Positions 1-11,080 of a stretch of 64,000 nt of DNA are shown here, in pieces. A program made the translations under genes and the position numbers. The stretch covers positions 19,398,727 through 19,462,726 of the forward strand of contig OX419762.1 of NCBI GenBank assembly GCA_948567375.1, in the 5' to 3' direction. Under the pieces are notes generated by a model. It was given only the letters and a program-made list of their open reading frames with translations, searched no databases and had not been told where the DNA came from. The first letter of the stretch is position 1, and the number at the start of each line of letters is the position of its first letter. Source of the stretch: Lunularia cruciata (taxonomy: Eukaryota > Streptophyta > Marchantiopsida > Lunulariales > Lunulariaceae).

Positions 1-549
1 ATAAAATTGGTGAGTAACACATAGAAGCAATTGAAGACTGACCAATCAGTGAAGGCCTATAAAATAGAGATTTCAAAGAGGAAGAACTGCAATATCTAGA
101 CGCTACCTTGTTCTTATTCAAAGTTGACCCAAAGGAATGCAAACTATGAATACGCAAGAGAGGAGTGGGTTAAAATCTTGGGTTTGATCTTTCATAAGCG
201 GAAAGTGAGGAAGCACAAGTTGGCCTACAAAGTGAGTAAGTAGAGTCTGGTGAGGGGCCTTGTAATGCATAGATTAGATGTAGTGGTGAGGATCAAAGTC
301 TTATTGAGGCTTTGTATCACATTTCTGGCCTACAATTAGAATTTGAGTTTTCCAAGGTTCATGGCAGAGATCGTCGCTAGCGATTGCAAGGATGGGCCGA
401 AGCATGAAAGGAGAGAGGAAATCCGGCTTGATGGACTAAGTTGGATTGAAGATTAGTCTTGGGTAGAGAAGAAAGAGAGATAGGAGGTGTCACCTTCTAT
501 CAGAAGTGTGATGCAATAGAGGAAACTGCCGAGGTGAGGAATTCTTTCA
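1..549. other. Non-coding or decayed sequence
   Basis: Short open stretches occur on both strands but none carries a recognisable domain. The sequence is similar in style to the coiled-coil relic that follows (purine-rich, AAG/GAG-rich on the plus strand), so it may be the decayed upstream part of the same ORF. Confidence 0.3.
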
Positions 550-1796
550 ATGGAAGTAGAGAAGCCAAGTCTAGAGGTGCCAACCGCTGAGCGTGAGTAT
601 GAGAAAGAAGAAAAGGTAGCCTTGGTATGTCCAAAGGTTTCCAAGGAGAAGAGAAGTACTCAAGTGATCATCATTGGACCAAGTAAAGCTCCAAAAGAAG
701 AAGAGAGTGAGGAAGGAAAGACATTGAAGGTACAAAGATCACGTCTTCAAGGTATGGCACCTGTTGAAGAATTATGTACCAAAGGCAAAGATAGAAGAGA
801 CAACAAAAGAAAATGTGAGGGAGTTGAGAATTTGTCAAAGATCGTGTGTCCTTTGTTGGTGTTTTTGTAGTAGAAGAAAGTTGAGATGACAAGTGCTAAT
901 CTAGAAGTGAAGGATGAATAAGCGGTTGTGACAAAATGGAGTGAGGAGACCTTGGTGTTGAGAAGCAAGTTAACTTGGGCAGAGACGGAAGCCAAGGAAC
1001 TTTGAGTAGAGGCAATTCTTTGGAATAAAAGCTTGGAAGTCTTGAAGGAGGACTTGGTGAATTGTAGGGAGGAATTGAAGGAGAAGATGGCGTTGGTTGA
1101 GGTATTGAAAAGGGAAATTGCTAATGCACAAGTGGAGATGATAGATTCAAAGGCGAGTGCAGAAATGATGAAGCAAGAGTTGGAGAGTATGAAGAAGAGA
1201 GCGGTCAAGAAGGACCAAGCGTGGCAGCAAGAGTTAAGAGAGCATAGTCAGGAGGAAGAACATTTGCAAGGATTGTTGAGAGGAGCGGAAGATCAATTAG
1301 TCCTATAAAGACAAGAGAAGGAAGCAATGAAGGTTGAGTTGATGATGTATCAGAATGAGCTAGAGGAGGAGAGAAAGAAAGAGAAAGTAGAGCCAGGAGT
1401 GGATTAGATGCAATAGGAGCAGTGGTAAAAGAGTTGAAAGCAATGCTTGGTATTGAAGCCAAGGGTAAGTTGGAAGAGGCAAGACTACACAAGTTCAAGT
1501 TGTTGGTGAAGGAGACAAGGAAGCAAAAGGTGAAGGACACTGAATTGAATAATATTTTTATTCTTCTACAAGATTGTGTAGATAGGAAGATGTAAGAGGT
1601 AGGAGATAATGTAAGTCTTGGATTAGATCTTGTTAGATCAAAATTGGATGAACTTTGTAGTGAGATAAATTTAGAGAAGAAGTCCAAAGTGGTAGAAGTA
1701 GGAGTGCAAGTGCCTTTGGGTGAGTTACCTAAGATACTAGAGAAGAATGGGTCAAAAGATAATGATATAGATAGATTGAGAGGAGTGCAATTGTAG
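550..1796 (+). pseudogene. Lys/Glu-rich coiled-coil ORF relic
   Basis: One plus-strand frame runs from 550 to about 1408 with five in-frame stops (two adjacent near 868, then near 919, 1002 and 1305). The reading then continues in another frame to about 1796 with one further stop. The translation is charged and heptad-like (for example LKEDLVNCREELKEKM and KQELESMKKRA), as in a long coiled coil. I do not recognise the family. The same style of protein appears in the relics at 9.7-11.1 kb and 58.6-60.4 kb, though I could not align this one to them. It is most likely a transposon-encoded structural protein, but a captured host fragment is possible. No start or promoter can be assigned. Confidence 0.5.
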
Positions 1797-2689
1797 TTCA
1801 TAGTGAAGAAATAGTAGAAATAGAAGATTTAGGAGTAGATTTGATAGACCCAAAGAAGAGGAAAGCCGTCAAGGAACATTGGGTTGGAAGCCAAAGTTGA
1901 GGTTGACATCGGATTGGAACAGTAATAGTTTTGAGATTTGAAGAGATGCATTGTCATTTTGGATCTGCAGGTTGGAAAAGTTGTTGTAGAATGGTATAGT
2001 TGTTAGTAATTGTCAGTGCTCTGCCTATTTAAAGGATCCATTTTCAACGTAAAGTTGTTTAGTATTCATAATTTTTGAAGATAGACAAAGAGAAGTGTTG
2101 ACTCTCAGTGCTTGTTGCTTGAGCTTAATATTGAGATCAAGTTTTTGTTTGTATTTGTGAGTGTGTGGAGAATTTCAAAGTGCAAGTCAGTGTGCTTGTT
2201 GGATGCTAGATTCTGTAGCCTTGATCTTCATTCTATGTGTTTGATCTTGAGGGAAGTGCAATCAAAGTAATGCCTTGATAGATTTGTGAAGAATTGTAGT
2301 GTTGGTAGTATTCTACATTTGTGAGTGCAGCGTGAGTTTGATGTGAAGCAATTTTGATCAAGGAAGTTGTGCCTTCAGTGGAGGAGTGGAATGCAATTCT
2401 GAGGCAAAGTTGTTTTGCAATGAAGTAGCCATCTTTAGAAGAATTTAAATCATCACAATCAAAGTTGGTTTGGAAAGATTGGATAGTATTTTGATTATGG
2501 AGTATTAATTTGTGATGAGACTACGATCAGTGCTTGTTACTCTCTTCTAGGTGTGGTTTCTACCTAAGAGATTAAATAAAAACTAAAAAAGAACTACATT
2601 GTGATCATTTTACTTTCTATTTGACCATTTTTGAATAATATCTCATGGGAACAAACTTTATTTACCTGATTACCGCAAAAGTGATACTT
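1797..2689. other. Decayed tail of the coiled-coil relic or leader sequence
   Basis: There is no ORF of note. The plus strand is rich in TTG/TGTG and lacks recognisable domains. It may be the untranslated or LTR part of the element that carried the preceding coiled-coil ORF, but I found no matching second LTR. Confidence 0.3.
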
Positions 2690-2832
2690 GTTGGGTTGTC
2701 AAGGTAAAGAATTGCTACAAAGCTTTCCAGTGGACATAGCCTTACATGGAGGTGAACCACGTACTCTCGGATGAGTTGTGAACTTGCTTGTAATTTGCAT
2801 GTTGTTGTGACACTATTTAGGTTTATCAAACA
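2690..2832 (+). repeat. Partial 5' LTR of Ty1/copia element
   Basis: About 140 bp closely match the end of the repeat at 9110-9245. They share GAATTGCT.CAAAGC, the AGGTGAACCACGTACTC block and the terminal GTTTATCAAACA. The part upstream of about 2690 does not align well to the start of the 3' LTR at 8992, so the 5' LTR is truncated or internally deleted. The terminus CA is followed directly by a primer binding site, which fixes this as the 5' LTR. Confidence 0.75.
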
Positions 2833-2834
2833 GT

Positions 2835-2853
2835 TAGTATTAGAGCCGAGGTT
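2835..2853 (+). promoter_or_regulatory. Primer binding site, initiator tRNA-Met type
   Basis: TAGTATTAGAGCC differs from the canonical copia PBS TGGTATCAGAGCC at two positions and is followed by AGGTTC after one extra base. It lies 2 bp inside the LTR end, as expected for reverse-transcription priming. Confidence 0.75.
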
Positions 2854-4920
2854 CATATATGAGGTTTTTGGTTAGTTCCTTAGCAGCAAGGTTGCATTGC
2901 AAGTAGAAAAAGAGAAACAAAGATTGGTTCCAAAAGAAAGGGAGGGAGATGAGATGGGAATCATCAGTAAAGGAGCTGCTTGGTTAAAATGAGAGACTAC
3001 TTCCAATAGAGAGGTGATCGGATTTGGTGTAGATGAAGTGATATGAGAAAGTTTTTGCAGGTCTGGAAGACATTCATTTACAGCAGTTGTGAAATTACTT
3101 TGGACTCGGGATCAACTCACCATGATGAGAAGCACTATAGTGTCTGATGCCTTCCTTGCAGATTTTGGCCAAGAAGAGTATTGCTTCTCTATGCATTGTG
3201 CTTCAGGCTAGCTGGTCTAGCGAGAGAAGAGAGACATTGTTTGCATATGATAAGAAAGCATTGGATGACCTTGTAAGGATGGGAGGAAAGAGTTCATTTG
3301 TTGAGCAAAGTCCTAGCTCCATATTGTTTATGCTGCTCCTTGTATCATAGAAGCTTGCAAGGATATCACAAGATTTGCACATGATATCTTTCACTGAAGC
3401 CACTTAGTGTCTATGACTCAAAGTATAGGCTGTTGGATCATCTGCTTAAAAATTTACAGCCAAGAAGAAGGAATTGCTGATTGCAAATGCAGGGAGTTGG
3501 TTTGACTTGAAATTCCTTGCCTAAGCATTTGTGTATTGCACGGGTACTTTGATTGGGTTGGTCAGAATTACTTGCACATGGCAAAAGTAGCACCCTTGCA
3601 TTAATTTGGACTAAAATAGCCAAGTGTTAGCTAGTATTGCAAAGCATGAGCTAGATGAGATAAGCAGCTCAAGGATTGAACAAGGAATGTTGTAGTTTCA
3701 AAAGTAGGATCTGTTTGCTGAAGAGGAATATTAGGGTCTTTGGAGAAGCGACCTTTGGATTGACAGTTTAGCCTTGTCAACCCTTGAAGGTGGAAAACTG
3801 AATACAAGGCAAACCGTACTTGAAATCTACTTTGTTGATGTAGTGTGGACATCAAGTTTTGAAACTTATAGGTCTATCACACATTGAGAAGTACAAAGGT
3901 GGGACATTAGAGTTCTTGGGTGTAGTCTACTTCTTCTTGCCATCACAACCACTATTACTAGATGCTCTGTTGCATCAAGAAAAGTCCAAACCTCACCAAA
4001 TCTCTATAACAAAACAACACAGTGATTTTGAAGTCCAAGCAACCTGAAAGGGGCGGATAACCATAGATTCCAAACAAACTCCTTGTTTGGGTTGACAACA
4101 GGTTCACTACTTGGAAATTGCCTTGTGATATTCCTTGTCTCACAAAAGTAATACAAACCATCAATATAGAGACCAGCCAACTCTCTTGCACTTTTCACTT
4201 CCAACTTGGACTGAAATTGTGGGTTACTAAGAGGGATCTTGATCCATTTTGACACAAAGCATTAGGAAATCCTTTGCACAAAATGATTTTCTTGACATCT
4301 TACAAGTTTACTGATGAGAAGGATCAAACACTAGAAGTAGTAGCTCCCCCGTGGTGAAGGAAGAACTGGTGAAGATTGACCTAGAATGAAGAAGAACCAG
4401 TTGGTGGAAGGAAAGATCAAAAGTAGATAGAAGGCTCTTCATCACATTACTACCAAATTCTTGTTGGGACAGAAGGAAGATAGGAGCTAAAATCTTGAGG
4501 AGATGGCAGTTATTGCTTATGGCGAATGTACTTGCTTACTTACTTGAATATTCACTATTAGAAAGTCTAAAGATCTACAGAATCCTTATCCAGATTTCTT
4601 GAGTGAGTCTTGTAGTGAACTTTTGAATATTTATACCAACAGAACTCCTCCTCAGTTAAAGGTTTGTTATTGCATTGACCAAGATGAGAAAGAAGTAGAA
4701 CCTGAAGAGAGTCAATGGGAGAGAAGTTTTAGACTTATGAATGTGGTATAGAATCCAAGGTTTTACCTCCTTTGGAATTCAGTTTATAACTTTTGACTTG
4801 GGACTCGGATGAATAATCTGTTTAGCACATTGGAAAGCTTATCTTTAGAGTTACAAGTTGATGCAACTAGATTTTGACTTTGTGTATTTGAAGAAGCTGC
4901 AGTAAAACAATTTCTGTCTT
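2854..4920. other. Unassigned 2-kb interval between copia PBS and gag
   Basis: This is far longer than a normal copia leader, so a further insertion is likely. A 67-codon stretch at 3147-3350 (+) and a segment near 4560-4790 (+) look protein-like but match nothing I recognise. Minus-strand ORFs near 3960-4255 may be shadows. No LTR or terminal inverted repeat could be drawn around the interval. Confidence 0.35.
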
Positions 4921-4931
4921 ATGATCCACTA

Positions 4932-5960
4932 CCTTGAGTATTGGAGTTTTAAGGTGGAAGGTTCAGGGACTCAAGGAGAGTCTTTAAGTGCAACAATAGC
5001 TTCTATACTACTTGGTGGACCCAAGTTTGATGTAGCAAAGTTTGATGGCCACATGGATTACTTGTTGTGGGAATGGCAAGTGAAAGGAGTATCAAGGGCA
5101 ACTGGTTTGGGTAAGCCCTTGAGGGAGAAACTTGAGGATGTGAGACAAAGTGATTGGGATCATTAGAATGAATTGTCAAATCGATTGTACACCAATCTTA
5201 GACTAATCACATTCAAGATGAAACTAAGGACCAACATTAAAGACCATGTGAATGCATTTTGTGACCTAGTAGTAGACTTGACAAACTTGGGAGAGGACTT
5301 GAATGAGGAGCGGAAGGTGCTGCACTTGTTGGGCTCCTTGCCGCCATCCTATTAGTCACTTTCATGAGTTTTGTTGCACTGTGAGAAAAAGACTATTACC
5401 TTTGAAGAGGTGACAATAGCTCTACTTACAAATAACTTGCAACAGAAACTTGTTGCAACCTCAATGTCATATTCTACTCAAGGCAATGCTTTGGTTATCC
5501 AATGTGAGAGACCTCAATGGAGGACTGATGGTCGTGATAATGGGAAAAGCAAGGCCAAGTCCAGGTCTAAGTCTAGAGGCAAGTCCAAGGAGAGGAAACA
5601 AGTGACTTGTTGGGATGTGGCAAAGTAGGCAATGTGAAGAAGGAGTGTAAAGCTAAGGGCAAAGGAAAGGTAGATGAAGGCTCTTCAGCAAACATACCTT
5701 ATGTTAAGGAGGATACTAATATATTGGATGATCAATATGATTTGTAACATTGTGGGTATGCCCTTTGTGCCTCATCTCCTAGTATGGATGATGAATGGAT
5801 TCTAGATTGTGCTTTCTTGTACCATATATGCTATATCAAGGAGTTCTTCTACTCACTTTCAACATCGAATGGTTCAGTTTTGATGAGGAATGATCAACCT
5901 TGTCGAATTGAGGTATTGGATCCATAAGGATTTGAATGTTTGATGGAGCTATGTAGAAGC
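4932..5960 (+). pseudogene. Ty1/copia gag and protease relic
   Basis: The frame from about 4950 reads as plant copia Gag of the UBN2 type: GGPKFDVAKFDGHMDYLLW, then (5173-5355) FKMKLRTNIKDHVNAF and HLLGSLPPSY. Roughly 40 expected residues are missing where the two pieces abut at 5166-5173. A lysine/serine-rich stretch precedes a degraded zinc knuckle near 5610-5655, split by a frameshift and with the expected His replaced by Asn. Protease follows near 5790-5850 as DEWILDCAFLYHIC, matching the copia WILDSG/A..H motif with the Ser/Gly replaced. Stops at 5166 and 5353 and the frameshift make it non-functional. Confidence 0.8.
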
Positions 5961-6121
5961 TCAATGATGTTTGGTTCATACCTAACATGAAGAAGAGCCT
6001 GATTTCCCTTGAAGTATTGCATGCCAAAGGTCATCAATGGAGTGTTGGTGATGGGGTACTTCAAGTCACTTCTGGTGGAAAGGTTATCTTGCAAGGTAAC
6101 TTTTGAAAGAATATATTTGTA

Positions 6122-7104
6122 TTGGACGGCACTACAGTGTGTGGAGAAGCCAATGCAACTAGGTCTCAGGATGGGATGATGACTATGTGGCATTCATGGC
6201 TAGTTCATTTGAGTGAGAAGGGTTTGGCTGTCTTGAGAAGAAATGGCTTGCTATCTGGCTTGACAATTGTGAAGTTGGATTTTTGTGAGCATTGCATCTT
6301 TGGAAAACAAAACAAATATGTTTTTGGAGTGGGGACCCATAGTTCCAAGGGTCTACTCAAGTATGTACATAGTGATGTGTGGGGACCATCCCCTACACCC
6401 TCACACTCTGGAAAATTTTACTATGTAATATTTATTGATCATTATTTGAGGTTTGTGTGGATTTACCTCATGCATCACAAGTTCAAAGTCTTTGCCACTT
6501 TCAAGAAGAGGAAGACCCAAGTCAAGACTCAGATTGAGGAGAAGGTGAGGTGTCTAAGATCAGAAAATGGTGGGGAGTATATCTCTGGAGAGTTTCAGGC
6601 ATACTACATAGAACAAGGGATAACTTGCCACCTTACCATAGTTTACACTTTGCAGTAGAATAGTGTTGCTGAGCGGCTCAACCAGCCATTGTTGGAACAT
6701 GTGCAAAGTATGTTGAGAAATCAAAGTTGCCATATGAGTTTTGGGCAGAAGCTTTCCACACAACAACATATATGGTAAATATTTCTCCATCTAGTGCAAT
6801 CAACTTCAAGACACCATATGAGTTGAGGCATCAGCAACCAGCTGATTATGGTAGATTGAAGATATTTGGTTATGATGCATATTCACTCACACCTAAGGAG
6901 AATAGGTCCAAGTTGGATGCTAAGTCAAAGAAATGCATTTTTCTTGGCTATGCAAGTGGAGTGAAAGCTTATAGGTCATGGAATCCAATAGTGTGTAAGG
7001 TTGTGGTTAGTAGGGATATATCCTTAATGAATCCAAATCATTCGAGGAGGAGAATGTTTAGGCTCCCTACACGGACAAAGGAAAGTCTCCCACCTTGGAT
7101 CTAG
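6122..7104 (+). pseudogene. Ty1/copia integrase relic
   Basis: The pre-integrase zinc finger is visible (WHSWLVHLSEKGLAVL followed by CEHCIFGKQ). The catalytic core follows: VHSDVWGPSPTPSHSGKFYY gives the first Asp, RSENGGEYIS the second Asp region, and NSVAERLN, just past a stop, the Glu. The breaks are a TAG in place of a Gln codon near 6656 and a frameshift before 6727. The C-terminal part (PYELRHQQPADYGRLKIFGY, KCIFLGYASGVKAYR) is typical of copia integrase. The spacer that follows integrase is interrupted by the solo gypsy LTR at 7184. Confidence 0.88.
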
Positions 7105-7183
7105 TTGAGGGGGAGATTGATCACTTAAGTGATGAGGAGGAAGGAGGTGTTCCTATAGTAGAGGAAGTTCTTGAGGAGCAAGA

Positions 7184-7872
7184 AATGAGCCGGCCTGTCT
7201 CTCACTCAGGATGAACCTCTGATGGCTATTATGGTAGCGCACCATGGACTAAGGCAAGGAACCCGAACTCCATCATACTCCTCCAAGGCTAACACTCCAA
7301 GGCTCAAGACATTGCTCACTAGAGAACTCAATGAGAGAGAGATAGTTGCAAATGAAAGGATGATGAGTACCTCCTCACCCCTTGTTTATATACTTGTGAA
7401 ATAGTTACGTACCAAAGTTACCAATTACTGTAGTAACTCAAGTTATTAGACTAAAAGTCAAGTAAAGTCAAAAAGTAGAAAGGAATATCCATTCACATGG
7501 GCATATTCCCCTAAGCATGTGGTCTTATCTTGACCCAACCACTAAGTCAAGGATTCCTTCACATGGGCTATCCTTGGACTAAAGAAGAATCTAAAACAAA
7601 AAGGCTTGCGGGCCCAAGAGTTCTCAACTCTTTCCTCAAAGCCAAACACCTAGGAATAATACCAAGTCAACACACTAAAATCCAAAATAGTGGTGCTCAT
7701 CTTTTCTACTTCCTCTAAAGTAAGGTCCCATCTATCTTAGCTATGACTAACTTTAGCTAACCATGACTAATATAGAACCATCCTTTATCTCTATATAAAT
7801 AATATCTCTTAAGTACTTGTAATACCAAGCTAAATATCACAATACCACACACATGCACAAATGGGTGTTACA
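7184..7872 (-). repeat. Solo gypsy LTR (family A, copy 1)
   Basis: About 689 bp, colinear and highly similar to the LTRs at 20268-20959 and 27392-28082 and to the copy at 16063-16754. The strand is given as the coding orientation of the intact relative, where the LTR starts TGTAACAC and ends GGCTCA. No internal domain is attached. I see no convincing target-site duplication. The host copia element lacks its RT core exactly here. Confidence 0.88.
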
Positions 7873-7875
7873 GCT

Positions 7876-8802
7876 CAAGGCGCTCTTGAGTTTGGAGTTC
7901 AAGATGAAGGATCTAGAGTTGGCCACAAGGATATTAGGCATGGAGATCAAGAGGAACTTGGGCATTGGTCAATTGTGGTTGATGTAAGGTAAGTATGCTA
8001 GGAAGGTACTTTTTAGGTTCAACATGGAGAACTGGAAGTAAGTACTCCTCTAGCTTCTCATTTCAAGCTTTCAATGACATGTAGTCCTACAGATGCCGTG
8101 GAGAAGGGTTTGATGGCTAGCATTCCTTATGAGAAGGCTGCTGGGAATCTCATGTACTTGATGACTTGCACTAGACCTGATCTTGCCCTAGAAATAGGTA
8201 AGGTGTGTAGGTATATATCAAATCCAAGAAGGACACATTGGGAAGCAGTTAAGTGGATTCTTAGGTATTTGAGAGGTAAACTAGATTATGGGCTCTTATT
8301 TGATGGAAGATCAATGAATGCCATATCACTAGATGGCCATGTAGATGCTGACTATGGACAAGATCTGGACAAGCAGAGGTCAACAACTTGGTATGTTTTC
8401 ACACTTGGTGGTGGGTGTATTAGTTGGACATCTACCTTGCAAAAGTGTGTTGCACAGTCTACTATAGAAGCAGAGTATGTGGCAGCAGCGGAAGCAACAA
8501 AGGAGGCAATTTGGTTGGATAGACTTGTTGGTGAGATGAGGCTAATACATGGTAATGTAATGCTTCATTGTGACAGTCAAAGTGCTTTACACCTAGCTGA
8601 AAATCAGGTGATGGACAGTAGGGTTAAGCATATAGATATCAGTTACCACTTTCTCAGGCATCATGTTTCAAAGAAAATGTTTGGTTTAGTCAAGATTGAT
8701 ATTAAGCTCAACCTGGCTGATGCCTTTACCAAAGTTATACCTTTAGAAAGATTTTCTATGCACCATGCTACCCTGCATGTTGTGCAAGTGGAGCATGAGT
8801 AG
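7876..8802 (+). pseudogene. Ty1/copia RT C-terminus and RNase H relic
   Basis: Immediately after the solo LTR the translation resumes near the end of RT (LEFKMKDLELATRILGMEI). It continues through PYEKAAGNLMYLMTCTRPDL and the RNase H region, where VDADYGQD, QSTIEAEYVAAAEATKEAIW and HCDSQSALHLAENQ mark the D-E-D active-site segments. It ends ADAFTKVIPLERF before a TAG at 8800. The 8074-8802 stretch is a long uninterrupted ORF. The RT palm containing YVDD is absent from the window between 7104 and 7876, so the element cannot be autonomous. Confidence 0.88.
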
Positions 8803-8978
8803 GATGACCTAGCATTGGAGGTGACTTTGGCTGTTTTTGGTTACTCTATCCATGTATGGGCTACAATTATAAGGTCTAGTTTATCCTAGTTTAAAGGAGA
8901 GGTCAATTGATTGATTATCTGTCTAGAACTTCCTGTTGAATGATAAATTATTGCAAGGCTACTAACCCAAGATAAGAG

Positions 8979-8991
8979 TCAAGGGGGAGTT
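8979..8991 (+). promoter_or_regulatory. Polypurine tract of copia element
   Basis: The purine-rich string TCAAGGGGGAGTT abuts the 3' LTR start TGTTAG, the usual plus-strand priming site. Confidence 0.75.
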
Positions 8992-9245
8992 TGTTAGTTT
9001 TTTTTCTTATGCCTTAGGGTTACCCATTGTTTGGGATTGCTCACTTGCAGGTTGACAAAGAGAGTGGACTATGAGATGGTAGGAGACTTGACTGATATAT
9101 GAGAAGAGCCTGAATCAATAGAGAATTGCTGCAAAGCTTTCCGGTGGATGTAGCCTCACATGGAGGTGAACCACGTACTCCTGGGTGAAGGTGAACTTGC
9201 TTGTAATCTGCATGTTGTTGTGATACTAATCAGGTTTATCAAACA
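8992..9245 (+). repeat. 3' LTR of Ty1/copia element
   Basis: It begins TGTTAG directly after the polypurine tract and ends TCAAACA. The last ~140 bp match the 5' LTR piece at 2690-2832. Length is about 254 bp. Target-site duplications could not be checked because the 5' end of the element is not preserved. Confidence 0.8.
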
Positions 9246-9784
9246 CCTAATCTTTGCCAAAGAATGCATGCCTTACTGAACTACTTCCACTTGGAGGAGT
9301 GCCTTGGACTTGAACTGTTGGGGGTGAAGGACTTTTTTCACCTCTTAGATATCAAATTAGTTGGTCTGTCTGTGCTTGATATCTAACTATCTCTAGCAAG
9401 AAGTTTAGGCACACTTCATTGAACTTCTTGTTTGAGTGGTCCTTTGAGTGCAAGGATAGGCTATTCATTTGTATTTCTTCTTAGGCCTGGGTTTTTTAAG
9501 TGTTGGATGTGCATCTTCAGTTCATGGCATTTGGTTCTCAAGCTGCACATTGCTCCTTCTTCTTTCAACATCTCCATGAACAAGGCTTGGATCTCCTCTA
9601 ATTGGTGCGGTGCATTCAGTTAGTCCTCTTCCATTTGTTTTGATTGACTGCTCCATTTGGCCTTATGGTCTTCTAGACTTGGAGACTTTCTACATGCTTG
9701 ACCTTCTCTTCTTCCGCCTCCTTGGTGAGACATTCTAGTTGCATTGATACCTCCTACCTACATTTGCAACTCTAGAGTTGCTAC
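9246..9784. other. No recognisable feature
   Basis: The minus strand continues the charged reading of the coiled-coil relic at higher coordinates in broken frames (for example LFMEMLKEEGAMCSLRTKC near 9510-9600). Nothing else is visible. Confidence 0.35.
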
Positions 9785-11080
9785 TCAGTCATGTTTCTCC
9801 TTTAAGGCACTCCAAGGCCTCTCCAACTCTAGGTACTTGCTGTGAAGTTGATATTTGGCCTCCTTAAACTGTTCAAACTTGAGGCAAAGTGCTTTCCAAT
9901 CCCCTTCAAACCTTTGGATCTCCATTGCTTGATAATCTTGTTCATTCTTTGTTGTGGTACTTCTCTTGAGCTCTTGGTTCTCTTGTAGCGAGGCACTTAC
10001 CTTTAAAACCGCTGCCTTGTGTAGGTCTCTAGCCTTTGCTCCTTTTTCTTTCACCGAGTCTTCTTTGGCCTTCTAAGTGTAGACCTGGTTATTGCATAGT
10101 TTTGACCAATATGGTGAAGTCCACTACATCAAGGCATTTGGCTTGGTATTGGAGTAGCAAGACTTCCATCAATTGTGGTGTAGTGCCAACCAAATGAATG
10201 GTGATCCTTCTTGCACATGCACTAACTTGAAACTTGGTAGTGCCTCTTGCACTTTGATCTGCACTTTGGGTATAGCCTTTGGAAGATCAGTCACAATGTT
10301 GACCTCCTCTTCTTCTTTGGCATTGTCTATGATGCAATCTTCTTCTTCTTCTTCTTCTTCTTCTTCTTCTTCTATGTGGTCCTCAACCTCCTTCTCTCTT
10401 CTTAGCCAAAATTCTTGGTCCTTCAAGCACTCGGCCTGATCTTGAATCTCCACTACAACTTCTTCTTCCTACACATCCTACTCAATAAGCCTTGCTTTGG
10501 CATTGCCACTTCTTCCATCATTTTCTCTTCTTTACTTGTAGGGCACCACTTGTTCATATCTTGGTCTTGCACTTGAAGAACAAATTGGGTATCTTCCTAG
10601 GTTTCTTCTCCCTTATCCTTGTCTCTTGAAGTAGATGTCAAAACTTGTAGAGTGAAGGATCCTTGCTCCTCTTTGTCACCATCTCCATCTACTTCAATGT
10701 CTTTGGACTCATCTTCTAAAGATGACATTTCAATAATACATGCATTTGCTTTCAACTTCTTTGTTAGAAGAAGTAGCTTCTTCTTTGCTGTGGGGTTCTT
10801 CCTCTTAAGAGCCTGTGGCAATGCTAGTTATTCATCTACAATCAAAAATTGGCATGTCTCTGCAAACTTAGCATAGGCTAGCCAATACTTGGCAATCTGG
10901 TAGGTCCTTTAAGTTGCAATATGAAATAGCCTACATGATAGAAATGTGTGGGAAATCTCTTTCTCTCTTCCTTTGTTAGTAGATTAGTCTCCATGTAGTA
11001 ATGCATAATGAAAGGAGCAATGTAGGTGGCATCTCCTTTGCCTGCAAAGGATCAATCTGAGTACTTCATCTTCTGACACA
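9785..11080 (-). pseudogene. Acidic coiled-coil ORF relic (family B, copy 1)
   Basis: Reading the minus strand from about 11080 downward, the order is as follows. First GDATYIAPFIMHYY, then LLTKEERKRFPTHFYHVGYF (about 10930-10986). A Lys-rich and then acidic segment follows (10597-10821), then a run of about 12 Glu encoded by a (TCT)n microsatellite on the plus strand. Last comes a coiled-coil stretch (9785-10054, ELKRSTTTKNEQDYQAMEIQ). Several stops and frame changes break it. The same order (LLTKEERK.FP motif, poly-Glu, charged helices) occurs on the plus strand at 58.6-60.4 kb, so the two are relics of one repeated family. Function unknown; a transposon-borne Gag-like protein is the likely source. 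Confidence 0.55.
10338..10373 (+). repeat. (TCT)12 microsatellite
   Basis: Twelve perfect TCT units. On the minus strand they encode the poly-Glu tract of the acidic coiled-coil relic. Confidence 0.95.

Larger units (their letters stand above)
2690..9245 (+). mobile_element. Ty1/copia retrotransposon, defective, with nested solo LTR
   Basis: The composite is bounded by copia LTR sequence at both ends, with PBS, gag, protease, integrase, RNase H and PPT in canonical copia order. It carries an unexplained 2-kb insertion before gag, a gag deletion, a solo gypsy LTR replacing the RT core, and multiple stops. The order integrase-before-RT identifies Ty1/copia rather than Ty3/gypsy. Confidence 0.85.

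Noticed and set aside
10173-10439. Plus-strand ORF with a poly-Ser run
   Set aside because: Antisense shadow of the (TCT)12 microsatellite; the minus strand carries the recognisable acidic coiled-coil frame.
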